Below, piece after piece: positions 27,828 to 37,141 of a stretch of 64,000 nt of DNA (position 1 is the first letter of the stretch; each line of letters starts with the position of its first letter). Position numbers and translations under genes: made by a program. A model generated the notes under the pieces. That model did no database searches. It was not told the DNA's origin and was given only the letters and a program-made list of their open reading frames with translations. Where the stretch lies: contig AP018318.1 of assembly GCA_003990705.1 (NCBI GenBank), forward strand, positions 2,173,501 to 2,237,500. Direction: 5' to 3'. This DNA comes from Nostoc sp. HK-01 (GTDB lineage: Bacteria > Cyanobacteriota > Cyanobacteriia > Cyanobacteriales > Nostocaceae).

Positions 27828-29714
27828 TTATATAGTCCGCAAATGCCGATCGCGTATCCGTTCTGGGCTACCTGTAGGAATGGAAGCAATTAACTTTTGT
27901 GTATATGCTTGTTTTGGTTCACGATAGATGCTTTCAGCTGTACCTTGTTCGACAATTTGACCGCGATTCATGACTAAAATGCGATCGCTCATAAATTTCA
28001 CTACACTCAAATCATGGGAAATAAAGATATAAGTTAGTTGAAATTCATCTTGTAATTCTTTCAGCAAATTCAATACTTGCGCTTGTACCGACACATCTAG
28101 CGCCGAAACTGATTCATCACAAATAATAAATCTCGGATTTAAAGCCAAAGAACGGGCAATACAAATCCGTTGACGCTGACCACCGGAAAACTGATGGGGA
28201 TAACGATTCATTGCATCTGGACTCAAACCCACCCGTTCTAAAAGTTCCGCAACTCTATCTCGTCGTTGTTTAACTGTCTTACCTACAGAGTGAATTAACA
28301 ACGGTTCCATAATTGCGTCGCCAACTTTGATGCGGGGGTCAAGGGCGCTAAAGGGGTTTTGAAAGACAATTTGCATTTCCCGCCGGAGTTTCTGCAAAGC
28401 TTCACCCTTCAACTTGGTGATATTCTGCCCATCAAAAATAATCTCACCACTTATCGGTTCAATTAATCGCAATAAAGTCCGACCGAGAGTAGTTTTACCG
28501 CAACCAGACTCACCCACTAAACCCAAAGTTTCCCCTGGCTTAACATCAAAGGAAACATCATTCACTGCCATATTGTAGCGTTTTGTTCCACCAAACACGC
28601 CCCGCACCGGGAAACCTACTTTCAGATTACGAATTTGCAATAAAGCTGGCTTTTCTTCCAGATTCGCCAATCGCGTGCTAATTTCTTCTGGAGAAATTTC
28701 TGATGGTTGTGGCGGTTCTTTCGCCTGAATTAACAACTCTCCGTTAACTGTTTCCTCCACACTCATATAATCTGCCACCGTTAGTAGTTTATGGGGACGA
28801 TGGTTGAGTGTGGGGCGACAAGCGACTAAGCCCTTAGTATATGGATGTTGCGGATGACTAAAAATATCTGCTGCGGCACCATATTCAACAATTTTACCCT
28901 TATACATCACCCCAACTTTATCGGCAATTTCCGAGATTAATCCCAAGTCGTGGGTGATAAAAATCAACGCCATCTCGCGGGTTTGTTGCAATTCTCGCAA
29001 CAAATCAATAATTGTGGCTTGCACCGTCACATCTAAGGCTGTGGTTGGTTCATCTGCAATTAACAGCAAGGGGTTACAAGAAATTGCCATTGCAATCATC
29101 ACCCGTTGCAACTGTCCGCCGGAAAGTTGATGAGGATAACGGTCTAAGATGGCTTCTTTGTGCTGTTTTACCAACTGTGCCAGTTTGTAATCATCTGGTG
29201 TGGGTGAATGGGGGTTAGTTTGCGGCCAAGTTTCGAGATATTGTTGTTTGATGAGTTCATCGCTAGGCAAAAGTTTGACTTCTTGCAAACCAGCGATCGC
29301 AATTTGCCTAGCTTCAGTGATCGAAACATTTTGATGGCGCATAATCGCTTCCGTTAGCTGAAAGCCAATCGTATAAACTGGATTCAGCGAACTCATCGGT
29401 TCTTGGAAAATCATCGCCAAGTCACCGCCACGGTGTAGCTGCATTTGTTCTGGCGGTAACTCAACTAAATTAATCGGCTTGGCTTCTGGCTGCTGACGAA
29501 ACCAAATTTCTCCGCCACTCACTCTACCGGGAGTTTGTAACAACCCCATGATTGCAAGTGAGGTTACAGATTTCCCGCTTCCCGATTCTCCTACAATTCC
29601 TAGAGTTTCTCCCCGATGTAGTTCAAACGAAATTCCATCTACAGCTTTGAGACTGTTGTCATCACCGGAAAATTCAACTTGGAGATTGCGAACCTCTAGG
29701 ACTGTTTCTCTCAT
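27828..29714 (-). CDS. Dipeptide/oligopeptide ABC transporter ATPase, two fused ATP-binding domains
   Basis: The 628-residue protein joins two complete ATPase modules in the order DppD-like then DppF-like. Walker A motifs are GESGSGKS (about residue 44) and GESGCGKT (about 405); signatures are LSGGQLQR and FSGGQRQR; Walker B motifs are LLIADEPTTALD and FIICDESVSALD. Each module ends with the C-terminal oligopeptide-binding extension (HPQHPYTKGLVAC; EPKQAYTQKLIAS). It powers import of peptides or nickel or glutathione-type substrates. Permeases and binding protein are not adjacent, so they are encoded elsewhere. Confidence 0.93.
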   Translation of the reverse strand: MRETVLEVRNLQVEFSGDDNSLKAVDGISFELHRGETLGIVGESGSGKSVTSLAIMGLLQTPGRVSGGEIWFRQQPEAKPINLVELPPEQMQLHRGGDLAMIFQEPMSSLNPVYTIGFQLTEAIMRHQNVSITEARQIAIAGLQEVKLLPSDELIKQQYLETWPQTNPHSPTPDDYKLAQLVKQHKEAILDRYPHQLSGGQLQRVMIAMAISCNPLLLIADEPTTALDVTVQATIIDLLRELQQTREMALIFITHDLGLISEIADKVGVMYKGKIVEYGAAADIFSHPQHPYTKGLVACRPTLNHRPHKLLTVADYMSVEETVNGELLIQAKEPPQPSEISPEEISTRLANLEEKPALLQIRNLKVGFPVRGVFGGTKRYNMAVNDVSFDVKPGETLGLVGESGCGKTTLGRTLLRLIEPISGEIIFDGQNITKLKGEALQKLRREMQIVFQNPFSALDPRIKVGDAIMEPLLIHSVGKTVKQRRDRVAELLERVGLSPDAMNRYPHQFSGGQRQRICIARSLALNPRFIICDESVSALDVSVQAQVLNLLKELQDEFQLTYIFISHDLSVVKFMSDRILVMNRGQIVEQGTAESIYREPKQAYTQKLIASIPTGSPERIRDRHLRTI

Positions 29715-29898
29715 AGGAGTTGCGTATGGATTTCACAGAAAATTATTTGGATTTTAGCAGTTGTTTAGATACTATGCTGGCAATCTGAAGTTTTTGCTAA
29801 TTTTAGCTTGATGTCACAAATAACTTTTCAGACTTAATATAAATACGCGTTCCCCGTATTCATAGATTTGTGACTTACGCCGCAGTACAAAAAATTAA

Positions 29899-29927
29899 GG
29901 GTGTAAGTGAGTAAAACCCTTACACCC
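29899..29927 (-). terminator. Hairpin after the ssb gene
   Basis: GGGTGTAAG and CTTACACCC form a 9-bp stem with an 11-base loop, 34 bp after the ssb stop on the minus strand, followed by TTAATTTTTTG in that direction. It probably ends ssb transcription. Confidence 0.65.
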
Positions 29928-29960
29928 ATTCTCAAAGACGATATTTTTACTAAGTCCCGT

Positions 29961-30518
29961 TTAAAACGGAATATCATCAGGATCAGGTTCTTCTGTCGCT
30001 GGCGTATAGGTGCGCTCAAAATTGCTGGGTTGATATGCTGGTTCAGGGTTTTTAACAGGCGGCGCAACGCCAACATTACTCGTAGCTGGTGCGGCGGTTG
30101 GGCGTGATGGTTCATAACTAGAAACATCAGCTTGGGGATAAGCTGGGGGAGCCGTTGTCGCTGAAGGTGCTGGTTGCGAGTAAGTATCTGGGACTGATGA
30201 AGTGTAAAAACCTGTACCTACAGGATGAATGCGTTGAATTGTGAGTTCGGCACGTTTTTCTTTAAAACCTTCGTTCCGGCGCTCGAATGTTACCATACCT
30301 AAACGCCCTTCAATAATTACGCGATCGCCTTGATGATAATTTTGCTGCACATCTGTAGCTAAATTTCCCCAACTCACCACTTTCAAGGTTGCTGGCGGTT
30401 CTTCTGGTCTTTGGGAATTGGCAAACTGTACTAGCATTTCTGTAACTGCTAGATTATCTGCTGTGTAGCGTAATTGTGGCTCTTGAATAATATCTGCCAT
30501 TAAAACGCAGCTGTTCAT
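29961..30518 (-). CDS. ssb: Single-stranded DNA-binding protein
   Basis: The 185-residue protein has an N-terminal OB fold (about 1-95, with VTEMLVQFANSQ, LKVVSWGNLA and GDRVIIEGRLGM), then a flexible Pro/Ala/Ser/Tyr-rich linker of about 75 residues and the acidic tip DPDDIPF that recruits partner proteins. The OB fold is somewhat shorter than in E. coli SSB. It is transcribed alone and followed by a hairpin. It probably serves replication and repair; filamentous cyanobacteria often carry several SSB paralogs. Confidence 0.9.
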   Translation of the reverse strand: MNSCVLMADIIQEPQLRYTADNLAVTEMLVQFANSQRPEEPPATLKVVSWGNLATDVQQNYHQGDRVIIEGRLGMVTFERRNEGFKEKRAELTIQRIHPVGTGFYTSSVPDTYSQPAPSATTAPPAYPQADVSSYEPSRPTAAPATSNVGVAPPVKNPEPAYQPSNFERTYTPATEEPDPDDIPF

Positions 30519-30862
30519 TGCATCCTCCTAATCTAATAATTCGTAATTCGTAATTATGAATTCATGTATAGACTGTTTATTGTGCGTTATTTCTAGCATA
30601 AAAGCCAAGCGATGGAGTTGCCCAGTAATCGTAAAACTACTAGCTACCTTCGCCTGACTGGAACGAGCATTTAATTCTGCATGAGTAGTATAATTGTACC
30701 ATCAAACCTAGAAAAAATACTATCGCCAAGTGCCTGATATCGTGTGCGGTGAAAAAATGAACACCAAGGCTGTAAATTAAGTGTTTAATCTGTATTTCCC
30801 AGTTAAGTAGTTTTCCGTAAGAAAATTACTTTATGCTAAAGCAGAAAAGACAAAAAACATTT
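30519..30862. other. 344-bp spacer with AATTCGT heptamers
   Basis: The spacer lies between divergent ssb and the exported methyltransferase gene. It starts with tandem AATTCGT-type heptamers (30537-30563), a Nostocales repeat. No gene or RNA was recognised. Confidence 0.45.
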
Positions 30863-31774
30863 ATGAAAAATCTTGTGCGCTGTCTTGGGTTGCTCAAAGC
30901 CCTAGCTTTAGCTTTGTTGGTATTAGCAACTGTGATAACTCCGAGTGTTCTGGCTAACCAGAGCAAAACATCCACAACTTTGGATAGCACAACAACACTC
31001 CAAAGCATAATTGCTAACGATCATCGTTCCCTAGCCAATCGGGAACGAGACAAGTATCGTCACCCAGCAGAAACTCTGGAATTTTTTGGTTTACGTCCCA
31101 ACATGACCGTAGTTGAATTATGGCCGGGGAATGGTTGGTATACCGAGATATTAGCCCCATTTCTGGCAGACAAAGGACAACTCATAGTTACTAACTTCGC
31201 GCCGAACGACAGTAAACAACCCTCGGTGATTTTCCAACAGAAGTTAGCTTTGGCTTTTCAACAAAAGCTAGAAGCTAATCCAGAAGTTTTTGATAAGGTG
31301 AAAGTTGCCCAGATTCATCCCCCAAAAGAACTAACTTTAGCCCCAGATAACTCTGTAGATATGGTTGTGACTTTCCGCAATATTCATAACTGGGTGAGTG
31401 CTGGCTATGCTGATCAGGTTTATGCAGTAGCTTACAAAGCACTCAAGCCAGGGGGAATTTTGGGAGTGGAAGAACACCGCGCCAAGCCGGGTACTTCTTT
31501 AGAAGAAAGTATTAAAACAGGTTATATGTCTGAAGATGGCGTAATTGCTGCTGTGGAGAAAGCTGGCTTCAAATTGGTAAGCAAATCAGAAATTAATGCC
31601 AATCCTAAAGATACCAAAGACTATCCTTCTGGCGTTTGGACGTTACCTCCAACCTTGAGACAAGGCCAAAACGATAGGGAACGTTTCTTGGCTATTGGCG
31701 AGAGCGATCGCATGACCTTGAAGTTTATTAAGCCCAAAATTGCCGTAAAGAGTAGAACTTCTGACTCCAACTAG
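30863..31774 (+). CDS. Exported class I SAM-dependent methyltransferase-like protein
   Basis: The protein has 303 residues from the ATG at 30863, which places a signal peptide (KALALALLVLATVITPSVLA) first; ten codons are open before it. The body is a Rossmann methyltransferase, but motif I is VVELWPGNGWYTE instead of the usual E-x-G-x-G-x-G. Further landmarks are NSVDMVVTFRNIHNW and ALKPGGILGVEEHRA. Such extracytoplasmic relatives occur in many bacteria; substrate and even SAM use are unproven. It is transcribed alone. Confidence 0.82.
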   Translation: MKNLVRCLGLLKALALALLVLATVITPSVLANQSKTSTTLDSTTTLQSIIANDHRSLANRERDKYRHPAETLEFFGLRPNMTVVELWPGNGWYTEILAPFLADKGQLIVTNFAPNDSKQPSVIFQQKLALAFQQKLEANPEVFDKVKVAQIHPPKELTLAPDNSVDMVVTFRNIHNWVSAGYADQVYAVAYKALKPGGILGVEEHRAKPGTSLEESIKTGYMSEDGVIAAVEKAGFKLVSKSEINANPKDTKDYPSGVWTLPPTLRQGQNDRERFLAIGESDRMTLKFIKPKIAVKSRTSDSN

Positions 31775-31914
31775 TACAACAAAGTTAATCCTGAATCATG
31801 CGTGAGAAAATACAGAATTAATAGACGTAGTTTTAAATACGCATAATAATTTAATTTTGAAACTAATAATTATATACGTTGCATAATATAGCAATCCTAT
31901 TTGATTGCCATAAT

Positions 31915-31948
31915 CAATTAATGGTGAATCTGATTCCACCATTAATTG
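31915..31948. terminator. Hairpin between convergent genes
   Basis: CAATTAATGGTG and CACCATTAATTG form a perfect 12-bp stem with a 10-base loop. It lies 10 bp from the stop of the ABA4-like gene and can end transcription from both sides. Confidence 0.7.
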
Positions 31949-31958
31949 TAATTACGAA

Positions 31959-32432
31959 TTATCTTGACATAGCTTGTTCTGGTGATGTAGCTGCTTCACT
32001 AGCTGGAAAGTTGGGAGAAATTGCTTTGGTAATCCAGTAAGTTAGGATGTGAGAAAGCACTCCCATTGGCCCAGCAAACAAACAAAGAATTAGAGAATGA
32101 ATTGTCCAAACTCCGGTTTTCTGGCCTTCCCAATAGATAAATCTGCCAACAAATAAATCCATTACTAAAAAATGAATCCAACCTGTTGCAGCAGCTGTTT
32201 CATCGGCAAAAAATCTCGCAATATCCGCTAGTTGGGGATTGGATAAAGCTTGGGCATTTTCTGGGGTAATGCTGGTAATGAATAAATACAAATATGCTCC
32301 AGCTAAGGGCAAAAATGGAATGTATGATTCCATAATTCGCCGTGTGACTTTCCAGTTGGGGAGGAGAATAATCAACGCCCAAAAGGGTAAAACGAATAGA
32401 TTGGCAATATCAAATAATTGCGAGATTGTCAT
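31959..32432 (-). CDS. ABA4-like (DUF4281) membrane protein
   Basis: The 157-residue membrane protein has four hydrophobic segments. The pattern NLFVLPFWALIILLPNW, GWIHFLVMDLFVGRFIYWEG and HSLILCLFAGPMGVLSHILTYW is that of the ABA4 family, which in plants is needed for neoxanthin formation. In cyanobacteria, which lack neoxanthin, the role is unclear but probably in carotenoid metabolism. The Ser/Glu-rich tail is not conserved. A heptamer repeat lies just upstream. Confidence 0.88.
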   Translation of the reverse strand: MTISQLFDIANLFVLPFWALIILLPNWKVTRRIMESYIPFLPLAGAYLYLFITSITPENAQALSNPQLADIARFFADETAAATGWIHFLVMDLFVGRFIYWEGQKTGVWTIHSLILCLFAGPMGVLSHILTYWITKAISPNFPASEAATSPEQAMSR

Positions 32433-32448
32433 AAAAGGTATAGCAGTT

Positions 32449-32483
32449 TATAGGTTATAGGTTACAGGTTACAGGTTATAGGT
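32449..32483. repeat. Five tandem heptamers TA(T/C)AGGT
   Basis: Units are TATAGGT, TATAGGT, TACAGGT, TACAGGT and TATAGGT in direct order. This is a short tandemly repeated repetitive sequence typical of heterocyst-forming cyanobacteria. It lies 17 bp upstream of the ABA4-like start. Confidence 0.8.
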
Positions 32484-32544
32484 TTGATAATTTACCGATG
32501 TCCTAAAAACCTTGATTTACTATCAATAGCAAAAGTAGAATAAC

Positions 32545-33585
32545 CTACAAAGCTACAAGTTGGGATTCTATTTCTGTGGAGTTCAAATCACGACCGATAA
32601 ACACTAAGCGGGTTTGTCTGGCTTCTGTTGTTTGCCAAGGACGGTCATAAAATTTATCAAAGCGGTTTCCTACGCCTTGCATAACTAGGCGCATGGGTTT
32701 ATTAGGAACGGCGACAAAACCTTTAATGCGGTAGATTTCTTGTTGGTTGACTAAATTTTGCAACTGTTGTTGGAGTTTTTCTGGGTCAAAGGCGCGGTCT
32801 AAAATGACGTGTGTTGAGGTGATTTCGTCGTCGTGGTCGTGGTCTTCTTCGCTGTCGTGATGGCTGGGACGACTATCTAAGTTATCTTCGACGGCGGCTT
32901 GCAATCCTAATAATACAGATGGATCGATTTGACCGCGATCGCTCTCTACCATTTTTACCACTCTGGGCAATTCTTGTTTAACTAATTCTTCAACTTGGGT
33001 TTTAGTAGCTGCATCTACCAAATCGGTTTTACTTAAAACTACCAAGTCTGCACAGGCGAGTTGGTCTTCAAATAATTCCTGCAAGGGTGTCTCATGTTCT
33101 AAGCTATCATCTGCTTGGCGTTGGGCAGCGATCGCTTCTAAATCGCTGGCAAATGTGCCTGCGGCGACAGCTGCACAATCTACCACTGTAATTACTGCAT
33201 CTACGGTTGCTGCGTTGCGAATTTCTTGCCAACGAAAGGCTTTAACTAGGGGTTTAGGCAAAGCTAACCCAGATGTTTCAATCACAATACAGTCGATGCT
33301 GTCGCGCCGTTTAATTAACTCTTGCATTGTGGGATAAAATTCTTCCTGCACAGTGCAGCACAAACAGCCGTTGGTTAACTCAAAAATATTATTTTCGTTC
33401 TCTTCATCTTCAGGGCAAATTTGACAAGACTTCAATAATTCGCCATCAATACCCAATTCGCCAAATTCGTTGACTAAAACGGCAATACGACGACCTTGGT
33501 TATTTTGTAACAGATGACGAATTAGGCTGGTTTTACCACTACCTAAAAAGCCTGTAATGACAGTGACTGGAATTTTTGTAGCCAT
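32545..33585 (-). CDS. CobW/COG0523 family GTP-binding metallochaperone
   Basis: The 346-residue protein has the G3E GTPase core: Walker A GFLGSGKTSL, the metal-binding GCLCC (CxCC) motif, Walker B-like IVIETSGLALP, and SKTDLVD. A His/Asp-rich linker (SHHDSEEDHDHDDE, about 240-254) precedes the CobW C-terminal domain. The CxCC plus His-rich linker suggests zinc binding, as in ZagA/ZNG1, rather than cobalt for B12. Substrate is inferred. It is transcribed alone; the upstream spacer has GAAGT-type heptamers. Confidence 0.9.
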   Translation of the reverse strand: MATKIPVTVITGFLGSGKTSLIRHLLQNNQGRRIAVLVNEFGELGIDGELLKSCQICPEDEENENNIFELTNGCLCCTVQEEFYPTMQELIKRRDSIDCIVIETSGLALPKPLVKAFRWQEIRNAATVDAVITVVDCAAVAAGTFASDLEAIAAQRQADDSLEHETPLQELFEDQLACADLVVLSKTDLVDAATKTQVEELVKQELPRVVKMVESDRGQIDPSVLLGLQAAVEDNLDSRPSHHDSEEDHDHDDEITSTHVILDRAFDPEKLQQQLQNLVNQQEIYRIKGFVAVPNKPMRLVMQGVGNRFDKFYDRPWQTTEARQTRLVFIGRDLNSTEIESQLVAL

Positions 33586-33822
33586 TTTAAGAAGTATGAA
33601 GTGTGAAGTCTGAAGTATATAGTGTTTTTTGTTCCAGTGGTCTTGTTGAGGTGAGAGGTTAGGGGCTAGAGGTTAGAGTTTCCCCAAACTGTTTACTGCC
33701 ATAATTTTATACTTCACCCTTGATACTTAAGTGGGGCAACTTCCTTGCGATCGCCTTACTCTTAAGTAAGATGACCCCAGGGAAATTGCCCCTAGAAGTA
33801 ACTAAATTTAGTTTACAAAAAT

Positions 33823-34539
33823 TTACTCGGCTGTAGCTAGTTCGGTGCTGCCGCGTGTCCGACGACGGGTGAGGCTGTTGTATAACATCATACCGATCGC
33901 TTTGATTAAGTTGCCTTCTAATTCTTGGAACATTTTCATGTTCATCCCGAAGGCTGCATTGGCTTCATCAACGATGCGATCGCCTGTAGCATCATCAATG
34001 GGTAGTTCGTCTACTGTTTGACGATAATTGGCTTTAAATGCCTTTTCATCAGGAATGTCGGCAAATTCATAGAAGGCTGTTCCTTGACCTTCACTCAAAT
34101 TCATCGCTGTTACAGCAATGTTCTTGAGAATTTGTCCCCCGGATAAATCACCTAAATAACGGGTGTAAGAATGAGCAATTAATAATTCTGGTTCTGTCGC
34201 AGAAATTTCGCGGATGCGTTGCACATAAGCTTCACCCGCTGGCGATAGTTGGATTTGCTCACGCCAGTTAGTACCATAATAAAAGCTGAGGTCTTGCTCT
34301 AGGGTACGCTTGCGGTGCAGTTGGGGAAAATTAATTTGGGAAACAATTGGGTGCTGGCGGTGCTTTTCCATCTCCTCTTCCATTGCCGAGTAGACGAAGT
34401 AAAAGTTAGCCACTAGCTTACGGTAGGAAGTCTTCTCTACAACTCCTTTTAAAAAGCACTTGACAAAACCTACATTTTCTGCCATCGTGTGGGCTTTTTT
34501 TGTGCCGACACGCAATTTGCTGGCTAAATTGCTGCTCAT
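33823..34539 (-). CDS. ho1: Heme oxygenase 1
   Basis: Heme oxygenase opens heme to biliverdin IX-alpha, Fe2+ and CO, the first step to phycobilins. The 238 residues from the ATG at 34539 match the cyanobacterial HO1 length; five codons lie upstream. The axial heme ligand is His17 (GTKKAHTMAE), and the distal helix reads YTRYLGDLSGGQ with the conserved glycines. A basic Arg-rich C-terminal tail is present. It is transcribed alone with a 440-bp leader region. Confidence 0.96.
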   Translation of the reverse strand: MSSNLASKLRVGTKKAHTMAENVGFVKCFLKGVVEKTSYRKLVANFYFVYSAMEEEMEKHRQHPIVSQINFPQLHRKRTLEQDLSFYYGTNWREQIQLSPAGEAYVQRIREISATEPELLIAHSYTRYLGDLSGGQILKNIAVTAMNLSEGQGTAFYEFADIPDEKAFKANYRQTVDELPIDDATGDRIVDEANAAFGMNMKMFQELEGNLIKAIGMMLYNSLTRRRTRGSTELATAE

Positions 34540-34979
34540 ACTAAAATTTCTCACCTTTAAAAGGATATACCGAGGTTCCGATTTACGAACGGCTAAGAAA
34601 GGTCATTAAAAAGTTACATTAGAACTATTTGATGAGAATTTATATTAAAATTTTTTAAGCAGTCAGAGTGTTTACTTTTGTAAACCTGTATCGGACTCCG
34701 AGAAACTAACTAATTCACTCATCGCCAAGGGTAAAATTTATGGCGAAGGTGATGATTAGTAGAGTTTCTGTATAAAAAATTTACAAACCTCAGAAAAATT
34801 TTAGAGAGATTCACTTAATTCAGTCTATTGGTAATAGATTCTTTAAAAGAAAAACGAGTATATATTACAGATAAAAGTGCTGAGTCAAAAGACTTGCAGT
34901 TTATCAAAGCTACTTGAATTGTTTGAATTAAAGAGTAAAGTAATATTTTCTGGCGTTACGGTGTGGGGTGTTTAATATT
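34540..34979. other. 440-bp intergenic region with divergent promoters
   Basis: It lies between divergent ho1 and glmM. The sequence is AT-rich and I see no gene, RNA or clear repeat. Regulatory sites are expected but none can be named. Confidence 0.35.
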
Positions 34980-36449
34980 ATGGTTTCATCAATAACTAGA
35001 ACTCAAGGCAATATTCGAGGTCTTTCTGTCACAGAATCTCATAGTTGTGAAACAGGACTGGAAGAGAATTTGGCATTTAGTTTGATATCACTACCAGCAA
35101 CTCCTTTATTTGGGACAGATGGGATTCGCGGTAAAGTAGGAGAATTGCTGAATGCGCCTTTAGCTTTACAAATAGGTTTTTGGACAGGTGTAGTTTTACG
35201 GAACCATGCAGGTGAAACACGTCCAGTAATTCTGGGGCAAGATTCGCGTAATTCTAGCGATATGTTAGCAATGGCGTTGAGTGCTGGGTTAACAGCAGCC
35301 GGGATTGAAGTATGGTATTTAGGCTTATGTCCTACTCCTTGCGTTGCTTATCTTACCAGTATGAGTGATGCGATCGGCGGCGTGATGATTTCTGCCAGTC
35401 ACAACCCACCAGAAGACAACGGGATTAAAGTTTTTGGTGCCGATGGCGCGAAGTTACCACAAGCATTACAGGCAGAAATTGAAGCTGGATTACGCGGTAA
35501 GTTAGCAGTTGCAGGTGGGATGAGTTGCGGTAGGCATTATTCTCGTCCGCAGTTAGTGAGTGAATATAGCCAAGCATTGAAACAACCCTTGCAGAATTAT
35601 GGAAATTTGCAAGGGATGAAAATAGTTTTAGATTTAGCATGGGGTGCAGCCGTTGGGTTAGCACCCCAAGTATTGATGGAAATGGGTGCAGAAGTTATCT
35701 GCTTACATAATGCCGCAGATGGCGATCGCATCAACGTTGAGTGTGGTTCTACCCACCTGGATATTCTGCAAGCCGCAGTTAAAGAACATCATGCTGATAT
35801 AGGCTTTGCTTTTGATGGCGATGCCGATCGCGTTTTAGCAGTCGATAATACTGGTAGACAAATAAATGGCGACTATATCCTTTACCTGTGGGGTCGTTAT
35901 CTGCAACAACAGCAACAACTACCAGATAACTTGATAGTTTCCACCGTCATGGCCAACTTAGGGTTTGAACGCGCTTGGCAAGAACAAGGTGGTAAGTTGA
36001 TTCGTACCGCTGTTGGTGATCAATATGTGCAAGCAGAAATGCTGCGAACAGGGGGAATGCTAGGCGGCGAACAATCTGGTCATATTTTGTGTAGACATTA
36101 TGGCTTTACAGGTGATGGCTTATTAACAGCGTTGCATATTGCCAACTTAGTCAAACAATCTGGTGTTTCTTTAAGCGAATTAGTAGACCAAAGTTTCCAG
36201 ACTTATCCTCAATTATTAAAGAATGTCAGAGTTGTAGATCGCGATCGCCGTTTAGGGTGGAAAGATTGTCAACCTGTTCAAGATGCGATCGCCCTAGCCG
36301 AAGCCGCAATGGGTGATAGTGGTAGAATCTTAGTCCGCGCCTCCGGTACAGAACCAGTCATTAGAGTCATGGTTGAAGCCGCTGATGCCGAACTTACCCA
36401 ACATTGGACAAATGAATTAGTCGCCAAAGTGCAGCAACATTTAGCGTAA
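34980..36449 (+). CDS. glmM: Phosphoglucosamine mutase
   Basis: GlmM converts glucosamine 6-phosphate to glucosamine 1-phosphate for peptidoglycan. From the ATG at 34980 the protein has 489 residues, with a cyanobacterial N-terminal extension of about 42 residues before [12 protein letters not shown]. Active-site phosphoserine is Ser140 ([13 protein letters not shown]), the Mg2+ loop is FDGDADRVL, the sugar-binding loop GGEQSGH, and the phosphate-binding loop [16 protein letters not shown] four codons earlier is an alternative start. The extension is longer than in E. coli (445 residues in total). Confidence 0.94.
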   Translation: MVSSITRTQGNIRGLSVTESHSCETGLEENLAFSLISLPATPLFGTDGIRGKVGELLNAPLALQIGFWTGVVLRNHAGETRPVILGQDSRNSSDMLAMALSAGLTAAGIEVWYLGLCPTPCVAYLTSMSDAIGGVMISASHNPPEDNGIKVFGADGAKLPQALQAEIEAGLRGKLAVAGGMSCGRHYSRPQLVSEYSQALKQPLQNYGNLQGMKIVLDLAWGAAVGLAPQVLMEMGAEVICLHNAADGDRINVECGSTHLDILQAAVKEHHADIGFAFDGDADRVLAVDNTGRQINGDYILYLWGRYLQQQQQLPDNLIVSTVMANLGFERAWQEQGGKLIRTAVGDQYVQAEMLRTGGMLGGEQSGHILCRHYGFTGDGLLTALHIANLVKQSGVSLSELVDQSFQTYPQLLKNVRVVDRDRRLGWKDCQPVQDAIALAEAAMGDSGRILVRASGTEPVIRVMVEAADAELTQHWTNELVAKVQQHLA

Positions 36450-36489
36450 GCAGTCCTGAGTTAAGAAAACAGGACTTATGCACAGAGAT

Positions 36490-36620
36490 TGAGTGTAGGG
36501 GTGAAAGGGTTTAGGGTGTAAGGGTTTTAGATAAGCTAATCGTCGTTTAAATTGCACCATATTCATGGTGAAAAAAGCTGGAAACCCTCTCCCTTACACC
36601 CTTCCCAAAACCCTTGGTTT
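36490..36620. repeat. Imperfect inverted repeat downstream of glmM
   Basis: GGGTTTAGGGTGTAAGGG (36508-36525) pairs imperfectly with CCCTTACACCCTTCCCAAAACCC (36591-36613). It probably is a dispersed palindromic repeat and may end glmM transcription. Confidence 0.6.
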
Positions 36621-36689
36621 TACATTATTCCGCCTTCGCGGACTTTGTTTTTATAGCCAAACCAGTGTGTTGGGCGGCTCTGCCGACTT

Positions 36690-36725
36690 GTAGACGCGCT
36701 CTGCGAGAAGCCGCGCAGAGTAGCA
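36690..36725. repeat. Dispersed hairpin repeat
   Basis: CTCTGCG and CGCAGAG form a stem (36699-36720) within the stretch GTAGACGCGCTCTGCGAGAAG, a G/C-rich island in AT-rich sequence. It resembles interspersed repeats of Nostocales. It is within 40 bp of the next gene's stop. Confidence 0.5.
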
Positions 36726-36757
36726 ACTGGCGTGCAAATTTCATTCGTCGGGGCTAT

Positions 36758-36973
36758 TTATTCCCCTGCGTCCTCTGTGGTTTGTTTTTTACCTTGCAAA
36801 CTGCGAAGTTTAACCAACACCGGGATATACTGTTGAATCATCCACATTAACGCTTCAACAGATAAGTTGCCTTGGTCAATGCGGACTTTAGCTTGTAAGC
36901 CAATTAAAAATAGTTGCATTGCCAACAACAAAGCAATAATTTTACCAATAATATCTTGACCCTTGCGTTGCAT
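36758..36973 (-). CDS. 71-residue membrane protein divergent from the NLR-like gene
   Basis: The protein starts at ATG 36973 (an upstream TTG at 36988 is less likely). It has a basic head (MQRKGQDIIGK), one membrane segment (IIALLLAMQLFLIGLQ), an amphipathic stretch with VDQ/SVEALMWMIQQYIPVLVKL and a polar Lys/Glu tail. No family is recognised. It is transcribed away from the NB-ARC gene across a 168-bp spacer full of ACCCCAAA boxes, which suggests shared control. It may be a membrane partner of that system; this is inference. Confidence 0.55.
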   Translation of the reverse strand: MQRKGQDIIGKIIALLLAMQLFLIGLQAKVRIDQGNLSVEALMWMIQQYIPVLVKLRSLQGKKQTTEDAGE

Positions 36974-36981
36974 GAGTTTGT

Positions 36982-37116
36982 ACCCCAAAGAGTTGATAGA
37001 TACAGGTTCTCTTTGGGGTCGTGACCCTAAGCAAACACCCCAAACTCGCCAAAAATGCTATAAAATCAGGATTCAATCAATTTGGGGTAGTAATTTTTAT
37101 GTGGGGTAGCCCCAAA
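36982..37116. promoter_or_regulatory. Cluster of TTTGGGGT/ACCCCAAA boxes between divergent genes
   Basis: Boxes: ACCCCAAAGAG (36982-36992), CTCTTTGGGGT (37009-37019), ACCCCAAA (37037-37044), TTTGGGGT (37081-37088) and the palindrome TGGGGTAGCCCCA (37102-37114). The first two form a perfect 11-bp inverted repeat with a 16-base gap. The cluster spans the spacer between the 71-residue membrane protein and the NB-ARC gene, and the last box ends 28 bp before the latter's ATG. It looks like an operator for a common regulator or an RNA structure; no such regulator is encoded next to it. Confidence 0.6.
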
Positions 37117-37141
37117 CTTTCTGGTTAACTTTACGCTTGCA

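Noticed and set aside
36614-36850. 78-codon plus-strand frame (MVLHYSAFADF...)
   Set aside because: It overlaps the more plausible 71-residue membrane protein and runs through a dispersed hairpin repeat.
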